Source: Chryseobacterium joostei (GTDB lineage: Bacteria; Bacteroidota; Bacteroidia; Flavobacteriales; Weeksellaceae). From it: 64,000 nucleotides of DNA. Positions 16,946 to 25,054 of the stretch are shown here, piece by piece. The DNA is taken from positions 4,464,001 through 4,528,000 of the forward strand of contig NZ_CP033926.1 in the NCBI RefSeq assembly GCF_003815775.1. Direction: 5' to 3'. A program made the position numbers and the translations under genes. Under the pieces are notes generated by a model. The model was given only the letters and a program-made list of their open reading frames with translations, made no database searches and was not told the origin of the DNA. The number at the start of each line of letters is the position of its first letter. Within the stretch, counting starts at the first letter, position 1.

Positions 16946-17362
16946 ATGAAAAAAGCGGGAATGAGTCAACTGTTAAGAGGAACATTTTTTGTATTGTTGG
17001 CAACCATGTTATTCGGGTTTGTAACCTCTTGTAGTAAAGATGATGATGACAATGTGAATGGGGCAGGTAAAAGTCATAAAGTAGTTTTTAAGGCCATTGC
17101 TTCTTCAGGAGCTGATATTGATGTAGCAGTGTATGGAATTGATGGTAATCCTACTACAGCTTCCAGCCTTAGTGGAGAAACATGGTCGAGTCCGGAAGTA
17201 ACATCAGAAGCAGGAGCTTATAACGCTAATGTAGCAGTAAATGCAGTAGGAACCAATGCTTCTTCTACTTTAAAAGTTCAGATCTGGGTAGATGGTGAAC
17301 TGAAAAAAGAGGGAACTTCCAGTGGCCAGTATTTATCAGCTTCTGCAAGCTACGTATTTTAA
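16946..17362 (+). CDS. Small lipoprotein, paralogue of the 13664 gene
   Basis: The 138-residue protein has a lipoprotein signal ending at VTSC (Cys29), followed by SKDDDDN, and a small beta-rich domain with VVFKAIASSGADI and the QIWVDGELKKEG motif near the end. It is paralogous to the 13664 gene by lipobox type, acidic linker, domain length and the shared (N/Q)xW(I/V)DGE motif. It is exported and lipid-anchored, probably to the outer membrane. It lies upstream of, and divergent from, the histidine kinase gene, about 200 bp away, and has a good promoter. A role in the signalling of the adjacent TPR kinase is possible but not shown. Confidence 0.78.
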   Translation: MKKAGMSQLLRGTFFVLLATMLFGFVTSCSKDDDDNVNGAGKSHKVVFKAIASSGADIDVAVYGIDGNPTTASSLSGETWSSPEVTSEAGAYNANVAVNAVGTNASSTLKVQIWVDGELKKEGTSSGQYLSASASYVF

Positions 17363-17383
17363 AAATTAATAACTTTCTAAATA

Positions 17384-17420
17384 AAACGGGCGCCGAGATT
17401 TATCTCAGCGCCCGTTTCTT
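17384..17420. terminator. Terminator between lipoprotein and tyrS
   Basis: An inverted repeat of 15 bases with one mismatch (AAACGGGCGCCGAGA at 17384-17398 against TCTCAGCGCCCGTTT) lies between the convergent lipoprotein and tyrS genes and probably serves the plus strand. Confidence 0.8.
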
Positions 17421-17434
17421 ATATTGTATTAAAA

Positions 17435-18730
17435 TTAGATCACTTTTACAATGAAGTAACTTTTTTTACCTTTTTGAAGCAATAAGAATTTCCCATCAAT
17501 AAGATCTGTTTCGTTAGCTGTAAAAGTATCATTTACTTTCTGCTTATTCACGGAGATTGAATTTCCCTTCATTTCTCTCTGAGCCTCACTTTTAGATTTA
17601 AGGAATCCTGATTTCTCAGAAAGAAGATCAATAATGTTTATTCCCAATACATCTGCTTTTGCAACTTCCTTTTGTGGAACTCCATCAAAAACCTCAAGGA
17701 ATATTTCTTCATCAAGACTTACTAAATCTTCAGCTGTAGAACGCCCGAAAAGAATTTCAGAAGCTTTAAGAGCTTTTTCATACTCTTCTCTTCCATGTAC
17801 CCAAACCGTTACTTCTTCAGCCAGTTTTCTCTGAAGCTTTCTTTCGTGTGGAGCTGTTTTGTGCTCTTCAACTAAGGCTTCAATTTCCTCTTTTCCAAGG
17901 AACGTGTAAAACTTGATGAATCTTTCAGCATCTTCATCCGTAGCATTCAGCCAGAACTGGTAGAATTTGTATGGAGAAGTCTTCTTTTTATCCAACCAAT
18001 AGTTTTCTCCACTTTCAGACTTTCCGAATTTGGAACCATCAGCCTTTGTAATCAAAGGAACCGTTAATGCAAACGCTTCACCTTGAGCTTTTCTACGAAT
18101 CAATTCTGTTCCTGTAGTGATATTTCCCCACTGGTCAGAACCTCCCATCTGTAGCTTTACATTGTTGTTTTGGTATAAGTGAAGGAAATCATACCCTTGA
18201 ATCAACTGGTAAGTAAACTCTGTGAAACTCATCCCGTCAGCACTTCCGTCTCCTGAGAATCTCTTCTTCACAGAATCCTTAGCCATCATGTAATTAACAG
18301 TGATGTTCTTTCCGATATTTTTAGCAAAATCAAGGAAAGAGATATTTTTCATCCAGTCATAGTTGTTTACCAACTCCGCTTTATTAGGTTCATTACCTGC
18401 GAAATCTAAAAATCTTGATAGTTGGTTTTTCAAACAATCTACATAATGTAAAAGAGTTTCTTCATCCAAAAGGTTTCTTTCTGCAGATTTTCCGGATGGA
18501 TCACCAATCATACCTGTAGCTCCTCCTACTAAGGCAATTGGCTTGTGACCATGCTGTTGAAAATGCGCAAGGATCTTTATCTGAATAAGACTTCCGATAT
18601 GTAAAGAATCGGCAGTTGGATCAAAACCAATATATGCAGTGGTTACCTCTTTATTCAGTTGTTCATCGGTTCCGGGCATCATATCAGCAAATAGACCACG
18701 CCATTTCAGTTCTTCTATAAAGGAATTCAT
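17435..18730 (-). CDS. tyrS: Tyrosyl-tRNA synthetase
   Basis: The 431-residue protein has the class I signature HIGS within [14 protein letters not shown] (residues 35-48) and the KMSKS-type loop KFGKS in [14 protein letters not shown] around residue 235, plus the TyrRS-specific stretch [21 protein letters not shown]. An S4-type RNA-binding domain lies at the C-terminus (about residues 365-431). It charges tRNA-Tyr with tyrosine using ATP in the cytoplasm. The length is typical of the bacterial enzyme. A minus-strand promoter (18758-18791) lies just upstream. Confidence 0.98.
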   Translation of the reverse strand: MNSFIEELKWRGLFADMMPGTDEQLNKEVTTAYIGFDPTADSLHIGSLIQIKILAHFQQHGHKPIALVGGATGMIGDPSGKSAERNLLDEETLLHYVDCLKNQLSRFLDFAGNEPNKAELVNNYDWMKNISFLDFAKNIGKNITVNYMMAKDSVKKRFSGDGSADGMSFTEFTYQLIQGYDFLHLYQNNNVKLQMGGSDQWGNITTGTELIRRKAQGEAFALTVPLITKADGSKFGKSESGENYWLDKKKTSPYKFYQFWLNATDEDAERFIKFYTFLGKEEIEALVEEHKTAPHERKLQRKLAEEVTVWVHGREEYEKALKASEILFGRSTAEDLVSLDEEIFLEVFDGVPQKEVAKADVLGINIIDLLSEKSGFLKSKSEAQREMKGNSISVNKQKVNDTFTANETDLIDGKFLLLQKGKKSYFIVKVI

Positions 18731-18757
18731 TGATTTTTACTTTAAAATTTTACGGTG

Positions 18758-18791
18758 CAAAGATAGTAAATTCAGAAGTATGAAAGGCAAA
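18758..18791 (-). promoter_or_regulatory. tyrS promoter
   Basis: On the minus strand TTTG (18788-18791) is followed after 22 bp by TATCTTTG (18758-18765), a full match to the consensus. The ATG of tyrS is 27 bases further on. Confidence 0.65.
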
Positions 18792-18916
18792 AGGGTAAAA
18801 AGGCAATATTGCAAATTACTATTCTTGATAGAAATTTATAATGATGTCCATGATTCGGGTGTTTTGCTCTTTCTCCTCTTTACTTTTTTACCTTTTCGCA
18901 GATTTGCCTTTTCGCT
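18782..18916. repeat. Imperfect inverted repeat between tyrS and sigma-factor genes
   Basis: The left arm GAAAGGCAAAAGGGTAAAAAG (about 18782-18802) is complementary to right-arm blocks TTTTTTACCTTTT and TTTGCCTTTTC (about 18889-18914), the right arm being interrupted by about 7 extra bases. Both divergent promoters overlap the arms. Confidence 0.4.
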
Positions 18917-18934
18917 CCAAATAATCTATATTTG
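18903..18934 (+). promoter_or_regulatory. Promoter of the ECF sigma factor gene
   Basis: TTTG at 18903-18906 and TATATTTG at 18927-18934 are 20 bp apart, a full consensus match. The ATG at 18941 starts six bases after the box, so the mRNA may have almost no leader. Confidence 0.65.
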
Positions 18935-18940
18935 TTATTA

Positions 18941-19501
18941 ATGAACGACGAACAGCTATTTCTGCTCATTCAAAAGGCCAAGGACAAAGATCAAAAGGCC
19001 CAGACGAAACTCATCAATGTTTTTTGGGTGGATGTTTTCTCCTTTGTAATGAAAAAAGTGAGAGATGAAAATGATGCCGATGAAATTACTGTAAATGTTT
19101 TTTCCAAGGTATTGTCTAAGTTAGATATGTTCGATCCTCATTTTCAGTTTAAAACCTGGATTTTAACCATTGCTCAAAATACGGTTATTGATTTTTGGAG
19201 AAAGAAAAACCGCGAAAATGAAGATGCTGTTGAGAACCTTGATGAGGTTAAAAACCAGTACGCAAAATCTCCTGAAGAGCTTCTCATTTCTGAAGAAGAG
19301 CAAAAAAAGATCATCAAAACCATAGAATCTCTTGATGCCAATTATCAGGATATTATCAAACTAAGATTTTTCGAAGAAAAAAGCATTAAGGAAATTGCTG
19401 AGGAATTAGGTATTTCTGTAGCCAATACTAAGGTAAGGGTGATGCGTGCTAAAAAAGTCCTTGCTGAATTATTGAAAAATAATGAGTTTGAGGATAACTA
19501 A
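18941..19501 (+). CDS. ECF-type RNA polymerase sigma factor
   Basis: The start at ATG 18941 gives 186 residues. Region 2 is visible at about residues 20-90 (ELTVNVFSKVLSKLDMFDPHFQFKTWILTIAQNTVIDFWRKK-type sequence) and region 4 at about 130-182 (SLDANYQDIIKLRFFEEKSI with an HTH ending in VANTKVRVMRAKK). It directs RNA polymerase to a specific set of promoters in response to a signal. No anti-sigma factor is encoded next to it; lipA follows in the same direction with its own promoter, so regulation is not obvious from context. Its mRNA may be almost leaderless. Confidence 0.93.
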   Translation: MNDEQLFLLIQKAKDKDQKAQTKLINVFWVDVFSFVMKKVRDENDADEITVNVFSKVLSKLDMFDPHFQFKTWILTIAQNTVIDFWRKKNRENEDAVENLDEVKNQYAKSPEELLISEEEQKKIIKTIESLDANYQDIIKLRFFEEKSIKEIAEELGISVANTKVRVMRAKKVLAELLKNNEFEDN

Positions 19502-19591
19502 TTATAGTCATTATTCTTGCTGAAAATCTTAGCTTTCCTACTTTTCCCAATAATTTTACATTGGTATTATTAGTTTCATCAATTTTTCCAG

Positions 19592-19624
19592 TTGATGGTT
19601 TCCATTAAAAAATCCTTAACTTTG
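19592..19624 (+). promoter_or_regulatory. lipA promoter
   Basis: TTG at 19592-19594 and TAACTTTG at 19617-19624 are 22 bp apart. The start codon of lipA lies 16 bases after the box. Confidence 0.6.
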
Positions 19625-19640
19625 AACTTCAATTTTAGAA

Positions 19641-20507
19641 ATGGAAAATTTAGTTCAAGATACTACCGTTCAAAAACCAAAGTGGATTCGTGTAAAACTT
19701 CCTACCGGAAAGAATTACAGAGAGCTTAGGACTTTGGTGGACAAATATAAATTAAATACCATATGCCAGAGCGGAAGCTGTCCGAATATGGGAGAGTGTT
19801 GGGGAGAAGGAACGGCAACGTTCATGATCTTAGGAAATATCTGTACAAGAAGCTGTGGATTCTGCGGCGTAAAAACAGGAAAACCGCTTGATGTAAACTG
19901 GGATGAACCTGAAAAAGTGGCTCGTTCAATCAAATTAATGAAGATTAAGCACGCTGTTCTTACTTCTGTAGATCGTGATGACTTGAAAGACATGGGATCT
20001 ATTCTTTGGGGCGAAACAGTAAATGCTGTAAGAAGAATCTCTCCGGGAACAACCATGGAAACATTAATTCCGGACTTCCAGGGAATTACAAAACATCTTG
20101 ATAGATTAGTGGAAGTAGCTCCTGAAGTGATCTCTCACAATATGGAAACTGTAAAACGTTTGACCAGAGAAGTGAGAATCCAGGCAAAATATGAAAGAAG
20201 CCTTGAGGTTTTAAGATATTTAAAGGAAGCTGGGCAAAGAAGAACAAAAACAGGTGTAATGCTTGGTTTAGGAGAAACTAGAGATGAGGTTTTCCAAACG
20301 ATTGAAGACATCAGAAATGCCAATGTGGATGTTATTACGCTTGGGCAATACCTTCAACCGACTAAAAAACATCTTCCCGTAAAAAAATTCATTACACCGG
20401 AAGAGTTTGATGAGTTTGGAGATTTTGCAAGAAGTCTTGGTTTCAGACACGTTGAAAGTTCACCTCTTGTAAGAAGTTCTTACCACGCAGAAAAACATAT
20501 ACATTAA
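19641..20507 (+). CDS. lipA: Lipoyl synthase
   Basis: The 288-residue radical-SAM enzyme inserts two sulfurs into octanoyl groups on carrier proteins to make lipoyl cofactors. It has the auxiliary cluster Cys triad in [16 protein letters not shown] (Cys42, Cys47, Cys53) and the radical-SAM triad in CTRSCGFC (Cys68, Cys72, Cys75). The C-terminal RSSYHAE motif, with the conserved Ser that coordinates the auxiliary cluster, is present. The length is normal. It has its own promoter and terminator, so it is a single-gene unit. Confidence 0.98.
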   Translation: MENLVQDTTVQKPKWIRVKLPTGKNYRELRTLVDKYKLNTICQSGSCPNMGECWGEGTATFMILGNICTRSCGFCGVKTGKPLDVNWDEPEKVARSIKLMKIKHAVLTSVDRDDLKDMGSILWGETVNAVRRISPGTTMETLIPDFQGITKHLDRLVEVAPEVISHNMETVKRLTREVRIQAKYERSLEVLRYLKEAGQRRTKTGVMLGLGETRDEVFQTIEDIRNANVDVITLGQYLQPTKKHLPVKKFITPEEFDEFGDFARSLGFRHVESSPLVRSSYHAEKHIH

Positions 20508-20514
20508 AATATAG

Positions 20515-20540
20515 ACCGCTCAGTGATGAGCGGTTTTTTT
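20515..20540 (+). terminator. lipA terminator
   Basis: ACCGCTC (20515-20521) pairs with GAGCGGT (20528-20534) around a 6-nt loop and runs into T7. Confidence 0.9.
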
Positions 20541-20552
20541 ACTCTTTAAAAT

Positions 20553-21452
20553 CTATTTATTACAGGAAGAATCTCTTGTAATAGTTCCTATCCGCCCATT
20601 TATTTCAATAGGCTTAAAGTGTTTTTTCTTAAATTCTGACGGAGTTTCACTGGTATGCTGCTTAAACAGTTTATTAAAATACGACAGACTTTCAAAACCC
20701 ACCTGAAAACAAACTTCCGTTACAGAATAATCCTTTAACAGATATATCTTTGCTTGGTTGATTCTGTAATTATTTACAAAATCTGTGAATGTCATATTGG
20801 TCTGCTTTTTAAAATATCTACAAAAAGCAGGAGTACTGAGGCTCACAATTTTTGCAATTTCATTCACATTCGGTTTCTTATCGTGATTCTCATGAATATA
20901 GTCGTAGATGGTTCCCATTCTGATCTTGTCGTTCAAGAACCATTTGATCCTTGTATCCTCTTTGTTGAGTTCCTTTACTTCTGCAGAGTCTGCAAGAATC
21001 TGTAAAATCTCAATCATTCCCATCAATGCCTCAAAAGAGCTTTTATCTTTAATGACCTGAAGTTTTTCAACAACAATGTTTTTTGTTTCTCCGAAGAATG
21101 ATAAACCAAGGTAAGATCTGTCCAGCAGTTTTCTGATGTTTTCAAACTCAGGAACAGGAAAGATAATGTTCTGAAGAAAGTTTTCACGCATTTGTAGGAC
21201 TAGCTGTTTGCACTCTGTCTGGATACCATAGTCGAAGTTAAGATGGGGAACATTGGAACCAATCAATAACAAGTCACTGTCAGTAAAACCAGAAATATTT
21301 TTTCCAACATGTCGGATTCCATTGGATGCTTCTACGTATACCAATTCAATTTCAGGATGATAATGCCAGAAAAAACAGTTTTTCAGAGAAGGAGAAAATA
21401 GCTTGAAAGATTTCCCTTTTTCAAACTCAATAATTTCTTTCTGGATTTTCAT
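20553..21452 (-). CDS. AraC-family transcription regulator
   Basis: The 299-residue protein has an N-terminal cupin-like ligand domain with HYHPEIELVYV (residues 30-40) and a C-terminal AraC-type double helix-turn-helix from about residue 185, with NVNEIAKIVSLSTPAFCRYF and a second helix set ending YFNKLFKQHTSETPSEF. It is divergent from the MFS transporter, separated by about 180 bp, so a direct role in controlling that gene is likely. The effector is unknown; the His-rich cupin is typical of small-molecule sensing. The protein is cytoplasmic. Confidence 0.93.
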   Translation of the reverse strand: MKIQKEIIEFEKGKSFKLFSPSLKNCFFWHYHPEIELVYVEASNGIRHVGKNISGFTDSDLLLIGSNVPHLNFDYGIQTECKQLVLQMRENFLQNIIFPVPEFENIRKLLDRSYLGLSFFGETKNIVVEKLQVIKDKSSFEALMGMIEILQILADSAEVKELNKEDTRIKWFLNDKIRMGTIYDYIHENHDKKPNVNEIAKIVSLSTPAFCRYFKKQTNMTFTDFVNNYRINQAKIYLLKDYSVTEVCFQVGFESLSYFNKLFKQHTSETPSEFKKKHFKPIEINGRIGTITRDSSCNK

Positions 21453-21631
21453 TTTGTTCTGTTTTGATTGTTTGTGAATTTAAAATTAAATAAAAAGGTT
21501 AATACGGAGCAAATTTTTATCATTCAAAGAGAAGTAAAATTCAATCTTTCTTTCGATTTTTGCACTTTCAAATATAAGATGGGCAACCATTCTAAATTTC
21601 TACCAATTAATTCAGAAAAAAGAATATACCA

Positions 21632-22834
21632 ATGAAGATTGATAAAAGAATAATACCGCTGGCAATAGGCGGGTTGGGAATAGGAACTACGGAATTTACC
21701 GTTATGGGACTATTGCCGGACATTGCAAATACTTTACAAATCAGCATTCCTCAGGCGGGGCATTTAATTTCTGCCTATGCTATGGGGGTAGTGATTGGAG
21801 CTCCTCTCCTTATCGGGTACTCAGTAAAGTTTCCACCCAAAAAGGTATTGATCGCTTTTATGATCCTTTTTACACTATTTAATGGACTTTCTGCTATTGC
21901 ACCGAATTATACAACCATGCTGATTATAAGATTTATGTCCGGACTTCCTCATGGAGCATTCTTTGGAGTAGGAACGGTTGTCGCTTCAAAAATGGCCGGA
22001 AAAGGTAAAGAGGCATTCTATATATCAATGATGTTTACAGGGCTCACGGTTGCGAACCTCGCGATGGTTCCATTGGTGACGTATATTGGGCATACTTTCC
22101 ATTGGAGGCTGTACTTTATTATTGTGGCAGTGATTGGCCTTTTTGCCTTATTGTTTTTAAAATTATGGCTTCCTGCCATGGAAGCAAATCAAGATACCCA
22201 TTTTCTGGAAGAATTGAAATTCCTGAAAAATAAGCAATCCTGGTTGGTGCTGGCTATCACTGCGATTGGGTTTGGAGGACTTTTTACATGGCTTAGCTAT
22301 ATTACGCCTCTAATGACGGTAATTTCAGGAGTTCAAAGTAGTCAAATGGCCTATGTAATGGTGCTTGCAGGAGCCGGAATGGTGGTAGGTAACCTCGTTG
22401 GGGGGATTGTTTCAGATAAGCTGGGACCGGAGAAAACATGCGCTGTTCTGATCTTTCTGATGATGATTTCCCTGATAGGCGTATTTTTCCTTTCCGAGCA
22501 TCAGAATATTGCCTTTATATTGACATTTATGTGTGGAGCTTTATCAATGTCTATTGCAGCACCTATTAATATCATGATGATGAAAGCGGCCCCAAGAAGC
22601 GAAATGATGGCAGCTGCTTTTATGCAGGCAGGCTTTAATATTGCCAATGCCATGGGAGCTTTTCTTGGAGGGATTCCTCTGGAATATGACTTGCCGTTCA
22701 ATTACCCGTCACTGGTAGGAGTGGGGATGACCTTTATAGGATTTGTGATCAGTGTAAGATATATGTATCTATATAGTTCTAAAACATCTAATGAAGACGA
22801 GGCAGTTCAAGAATGTGTTTCTTGTGATAAATAA
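21632..22834 (+). CDS. MFS transporter, drug/arabinose efflux type
   Basis: The 400-residue protein has about 12 membrane segments and the N-terminal block LAIGGLGIGTTEFTVMGLLPDIA, typical of the AraJ/YdhP-like DHA1 subfamily of MFS exporters. The loop between helices 2 and 3 contains SVKFPPKKVLIAFM, in place of the usual GxxxDRxGRR, as often seen in this subfamily. It would export a small molecule using the proton gradient. The substrate is unknown. The divergent AraC-type gene probably regulates it. A strong bidirectional terminator follows. Confidence 0.92.
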   Translation: MKIDKRIIPLAIGGLGIGTTEFTVMGLLPDIANTLQISIPQAGHLISAYAMGVVIGAPLLIGYSVKFPPKKVLIAFMILFTLFNGLSAIAPNYTTMLIIRFMSGLPHGAFFGVGTVVASKMAGKGKEAFYISMMFTGLTVANLAMVPLVTYIGHTFHWRLYFIIVAVIGLFALLFLKLWLPAMEANQDTHFLEELKFLKNKQSWLVLAITAIGFGGLFTWLSYITPLMTVISGVQSSQMAYVMVLAGAGMVVGNLVGGIVSDKLGPEKTCAVLIFLMMISLIGVFFLSEHQNIAFILTFMCGALSMSIAAPINIMMMKAAPRSEMMAAAFMQAGFNIANAMGAFLGGIPLEYDLPFNYPSLVGVGMTFIGFVISVRYMYLYSSKTSNEDEAVQECVSCDK

Positions 22835-22854
22835 AGACATTAATCTAGTTTTAT

Positions 22855-22900
22855 AAAAAAAAAACGCCTGTTTCTATCTTGGAAACAGGCGTTTTTTTTT
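22855..22900. terminator. Bidirectional terminator
   Basis: ACGCCTGTTTC (22864-22874) pairs with GAAACAGGCGT (22882-22892) around a 7-nt loop, flanked by A and T runs. It separates the convergent MFS and SpoIIAA-like genes. Confidence 0.92.
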
Positions 22901-22910
22901 ATTAATAGGT

Positions 22911-23291
22911 TTATACCTCTACTTCATTGCCGTTTTTACACCAGTAGAGCGCATTGTATAAATTTTCTTTTGGGAAAGATTTAAACTCTCCCGGCATCAG
23001 AACACTGAAGATATCCGTAAAGTTCTGAACGCTTTGCTTGTCTGTAACAATGGCTGCACGATTCCACTTTGCCAGGTTTTTGAATCCTAAAAGTAAATCT
23101 TCAAGCCATGCCCCCATGGTAAACTTATCCAGATCAGTATCCAAGTACAGTAAGTAATTCAGCTCACCAAATTGGTCTACTTTTTCTTTCACGTGCGGAA
23201 TTACCAGTTTTTCAAAATCCTCTTTCGTTACTTCTCCGGTTGCACTGAATGCCGCAACATTCTCCGGAGCTTCTGGAATAATTGTTATCAT
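22911..23291 (-). CDS. SpoIIAA-like STAS/SEC14 domain protein
   Basis: The 126-residue protein fits the SpoIIAA-like family (STAS/SEC14): a short N-terminal strand IITIIPE-type, then a mixed alpha/beta domain with GEVTKEDFEKLVIPHVKEKV and the characteristic GAWLEDLLLGFKNLAKWNRAA block. The length is typical of the family. Function is unknown; members often respond to stress. The protein is cytoplasmic, with no signal peptide. It shares a terminator with the convergent transporter gene. Confidence 0.85.
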   Translation of the reverse strand: MITIIPEAPENVAAFSATGEVTKEDFEKLVIPHVKEKVDQFGELNYLLYLDTDLDKFTMGAWLEDLLLGFKNLAKWNRAAIVTDKQSVQNFTDIFSVLMPGEFKSFPKENLYNALYWCKNGNEVEV

Positions 23292-23406
23292 AGTGAATAT
23301 TTTATGGTGGTTGGAACTTAATAAAGTAACAATAACTACACCATAATTTCCATATAAATTGTTAAAATAGGTATGGATATTGTTATTTTTAATGTAAAAT
23401 ATTAAT

Positions 23407-24612
23407 ATGGATCTTAAATCAAATGAACCTTTTTGGCTTTTAAAAAATGGATTGATAGCTTCTTATCCGTCTTTGAAATCCGATGAGAAATGTGATGTTT
23501 TAATTATTGGTGGCGGAATTACAGGAAGTCTTATTGCTCATCAAATGATAAAAGACGGTTATGAAACAATTCTTATCGATAAACGGGAGCTTTGCAATGG
23601 AAGTACCTCTGCCACCACTTCGATGCTTCAGTATGAAATAGATGTTCCTCTTGATGAGCTGATCGGAAAAATAGGAAAGAAAGGTGCAGTTGAAAGTTAT
23701 AAAGCCTGTTCAGAGGCTATTGATGTTATTGAGGGAATTTCAAGACAGATAAGATCCAATGCCGGATTCAAGCGTAAAAAGTCACTGTATTTTGCTTCAA
23801 AAAAGAAAGATGTAGAATGGTTGAAAAAAGAATATGAGGCCAGAAAAAATGCAGGTTTTGAGGTAAAGTGGCTAAATTCGGAACAGATCCTGAAGAATTT
23901 TGAATTTGAAAATACCTATGGCGGAATAGTATCCAGACAAGGAGCCAGCATTGATGCGTTCCAGTTTGCTCATGAATTGTTTAAGCATAATGTAAGGAAA
24001 GGTCTGAAAATATTTGATAAAACTGAAATGGTAAATGTGGAATATCACAAGGGTTTTAACCTTGCCACGGTAGATAGTGGATTTCAGATTAAGGCAAAAA
24101 AGATAATCTATTGCATTGGTTATGAAAGCAAAAATCTGTTGAAAGAGAATTTCGTAGACTTAAAAAGCACCTATGCCGTTGTTTCCGAAATGGATAAAGA
24201 CAAGTTTAAAAATATCAATAACACATTGGTTTGGAATACAGACGACCCCTATATCTATATGCGTACAACGGATGACGGACGATTGTTAATTGGCGGTGGT
24301 GATGAAGATTTTTATGATGCTGAAAAGCGCGATGCCCTATTGGAAAAAAAGAAAAAGGAGATTTTGAAAAACCTTAAGAAAATAAAACCCGATTATCATT
24401 TTTATCCCGACTTTGTGTGGGCAGGAACTTTTGGTGAAACTAAGGATGGACTGCCTTATATTGGTGAACATGAAAAATTCAAGAATTCTTATTTCGTACT
24501 AGGTTTTGGAGGAAACGGAATTACTTTTTCAGTGACGGGTATGGAAATGGTTTCCTCATTTTTAAAGAATAAAAAACATCCACTGTCCAGATACTTTAAA
24601 TTCGGGAGATAG
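23407..24612 (+). CDS. FAD-dependent oxidoreductase (DAO family)
   Basis: The 401-residue protein has an N-terminal Rossmann FAD-binding site (CDVLIIGGGITGSLIAHQMI, residues 30-49) followed by an acidic strand end LIDKRE, and the C-terminal GFGGNGITFS motif that closes the DAO fold. It belongs to the D-amino-acid/glycine oxidase-like superfamily. The substrate is not evident; the cytoplasmic location follows from the absence of a signal peptide. It stands alone, and is followed by a tandem-repeat region rather than another gene. Confidence 0.9.
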   Translation: MDLKSNEPFWLLKNGLIASYPSLKSDEKCDVLIIGGGITGSLIAHQMIKDGYETILIDKRELCNGSTSATTSMLQYEIDVPLDELIGKIGKKGAVESYKACSEAIDVIEGISRQIRSNAGFKRKKSLYFASKKKDVEWLKKEYEARKNAGFEVKWLNSEQILKNFEFENTYGGIVSRQGASIDAFQFAHELFKHNVRKGLKIFDKTEMVNVEYHKGFNLATVDSGFQIKAKKIIYCIGYESKNLLKENFVDLKSTYAVVSEMDKDKFKNINNTLVWNTDDPYIYMRTTDDGRLLIGGGDEDFYDAEKRDALLEKKKKEILKNLKKIKPDYHFYPDFVWAGTFGETKDGLPYIGEHEKFKNSYFVLGFGGNGITFSVTGMEMVSSFLKNKKHPLSRYFKFGR

Positions 24613-24617
24613 CTTCT

Positions 24618-24998
24618 GTACATGCAAAACTTGTCCCGTAAAATAGCTTAAGTGTTTAATCTTTTGTAATTTTTGTGGTTTGCATTTTTATTAAAAGAGA
24701 GTCTTTGTATCATAAAAACTCATAATAAGAAGAAAATCTTGATTTTCAGAAAACTTAAGTGTCCTTTATATGCGCAAAGATTGCCCTTTAAGAATAACTT
24801 AAGTGTTTAATCTTTTGTGACTTTTGTGGTTTACATTTTTATTAAAAGAGAGTCTTTACATCATAGAAACTCATAATAAGAAGAAAATCTTGATTTTCAG
24901 AAAACTTAAGTGTCCTTTATATGCGCAAAGCTTGTCCTTTAAGAATAACTTAAGTGTTTAATCTTTTGTGACTTTTGTGGTTTGCATTTTTATTAAAA
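24618..24998. repeat. 151-bp tandem repeat, about 2.5 copies
   Basis: Identical landmarks recur at a spacing of exactly 151 bp: the CTTAAGTGTTTAATC block starts at 24647, 24798 and 24949. Copies span about 24618-24768, 24769-24919 and a partial 24920-24998. Each unit holds two CTTAAGTG motifs, a GTGACTTTTGTGGTTT-like block and a small hairpin (GAAAAT-CTTG-ATTTTC). Copy 2 and 3 are more alike than copy 1. The stretch between the FAD gene and the MuiA gene (24613-25054) is otherwise gene-free. Confidence 0.9.
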
Positions 24999-25017
24999 AG
25001 CAAACAGTTTCAAAATA

Positions 25018-25050
25018 AAAAGCGGTGGCCAAATTTTAGCCACCGCTTTA
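25018..25050 (-). terminator. Terminator of the MuiA gene
   Basis: AAAGCGGTGGC (25019-25029) pairs with GCCACCGCTTT (25039-25049) around a 9-nt loop. The A run at its left flank gives T on the minus strand, so it ends the minus-strand MuiA transcript. Confidence 0.9.
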
Positions 25051-25054
25051 AAGA

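Noticed and set aside
24618..24998. CRISPR array
   Set aside because: The repeat unit is 151 bp with no short repeat and unique spacer pattern, and no cas genes are nearby.
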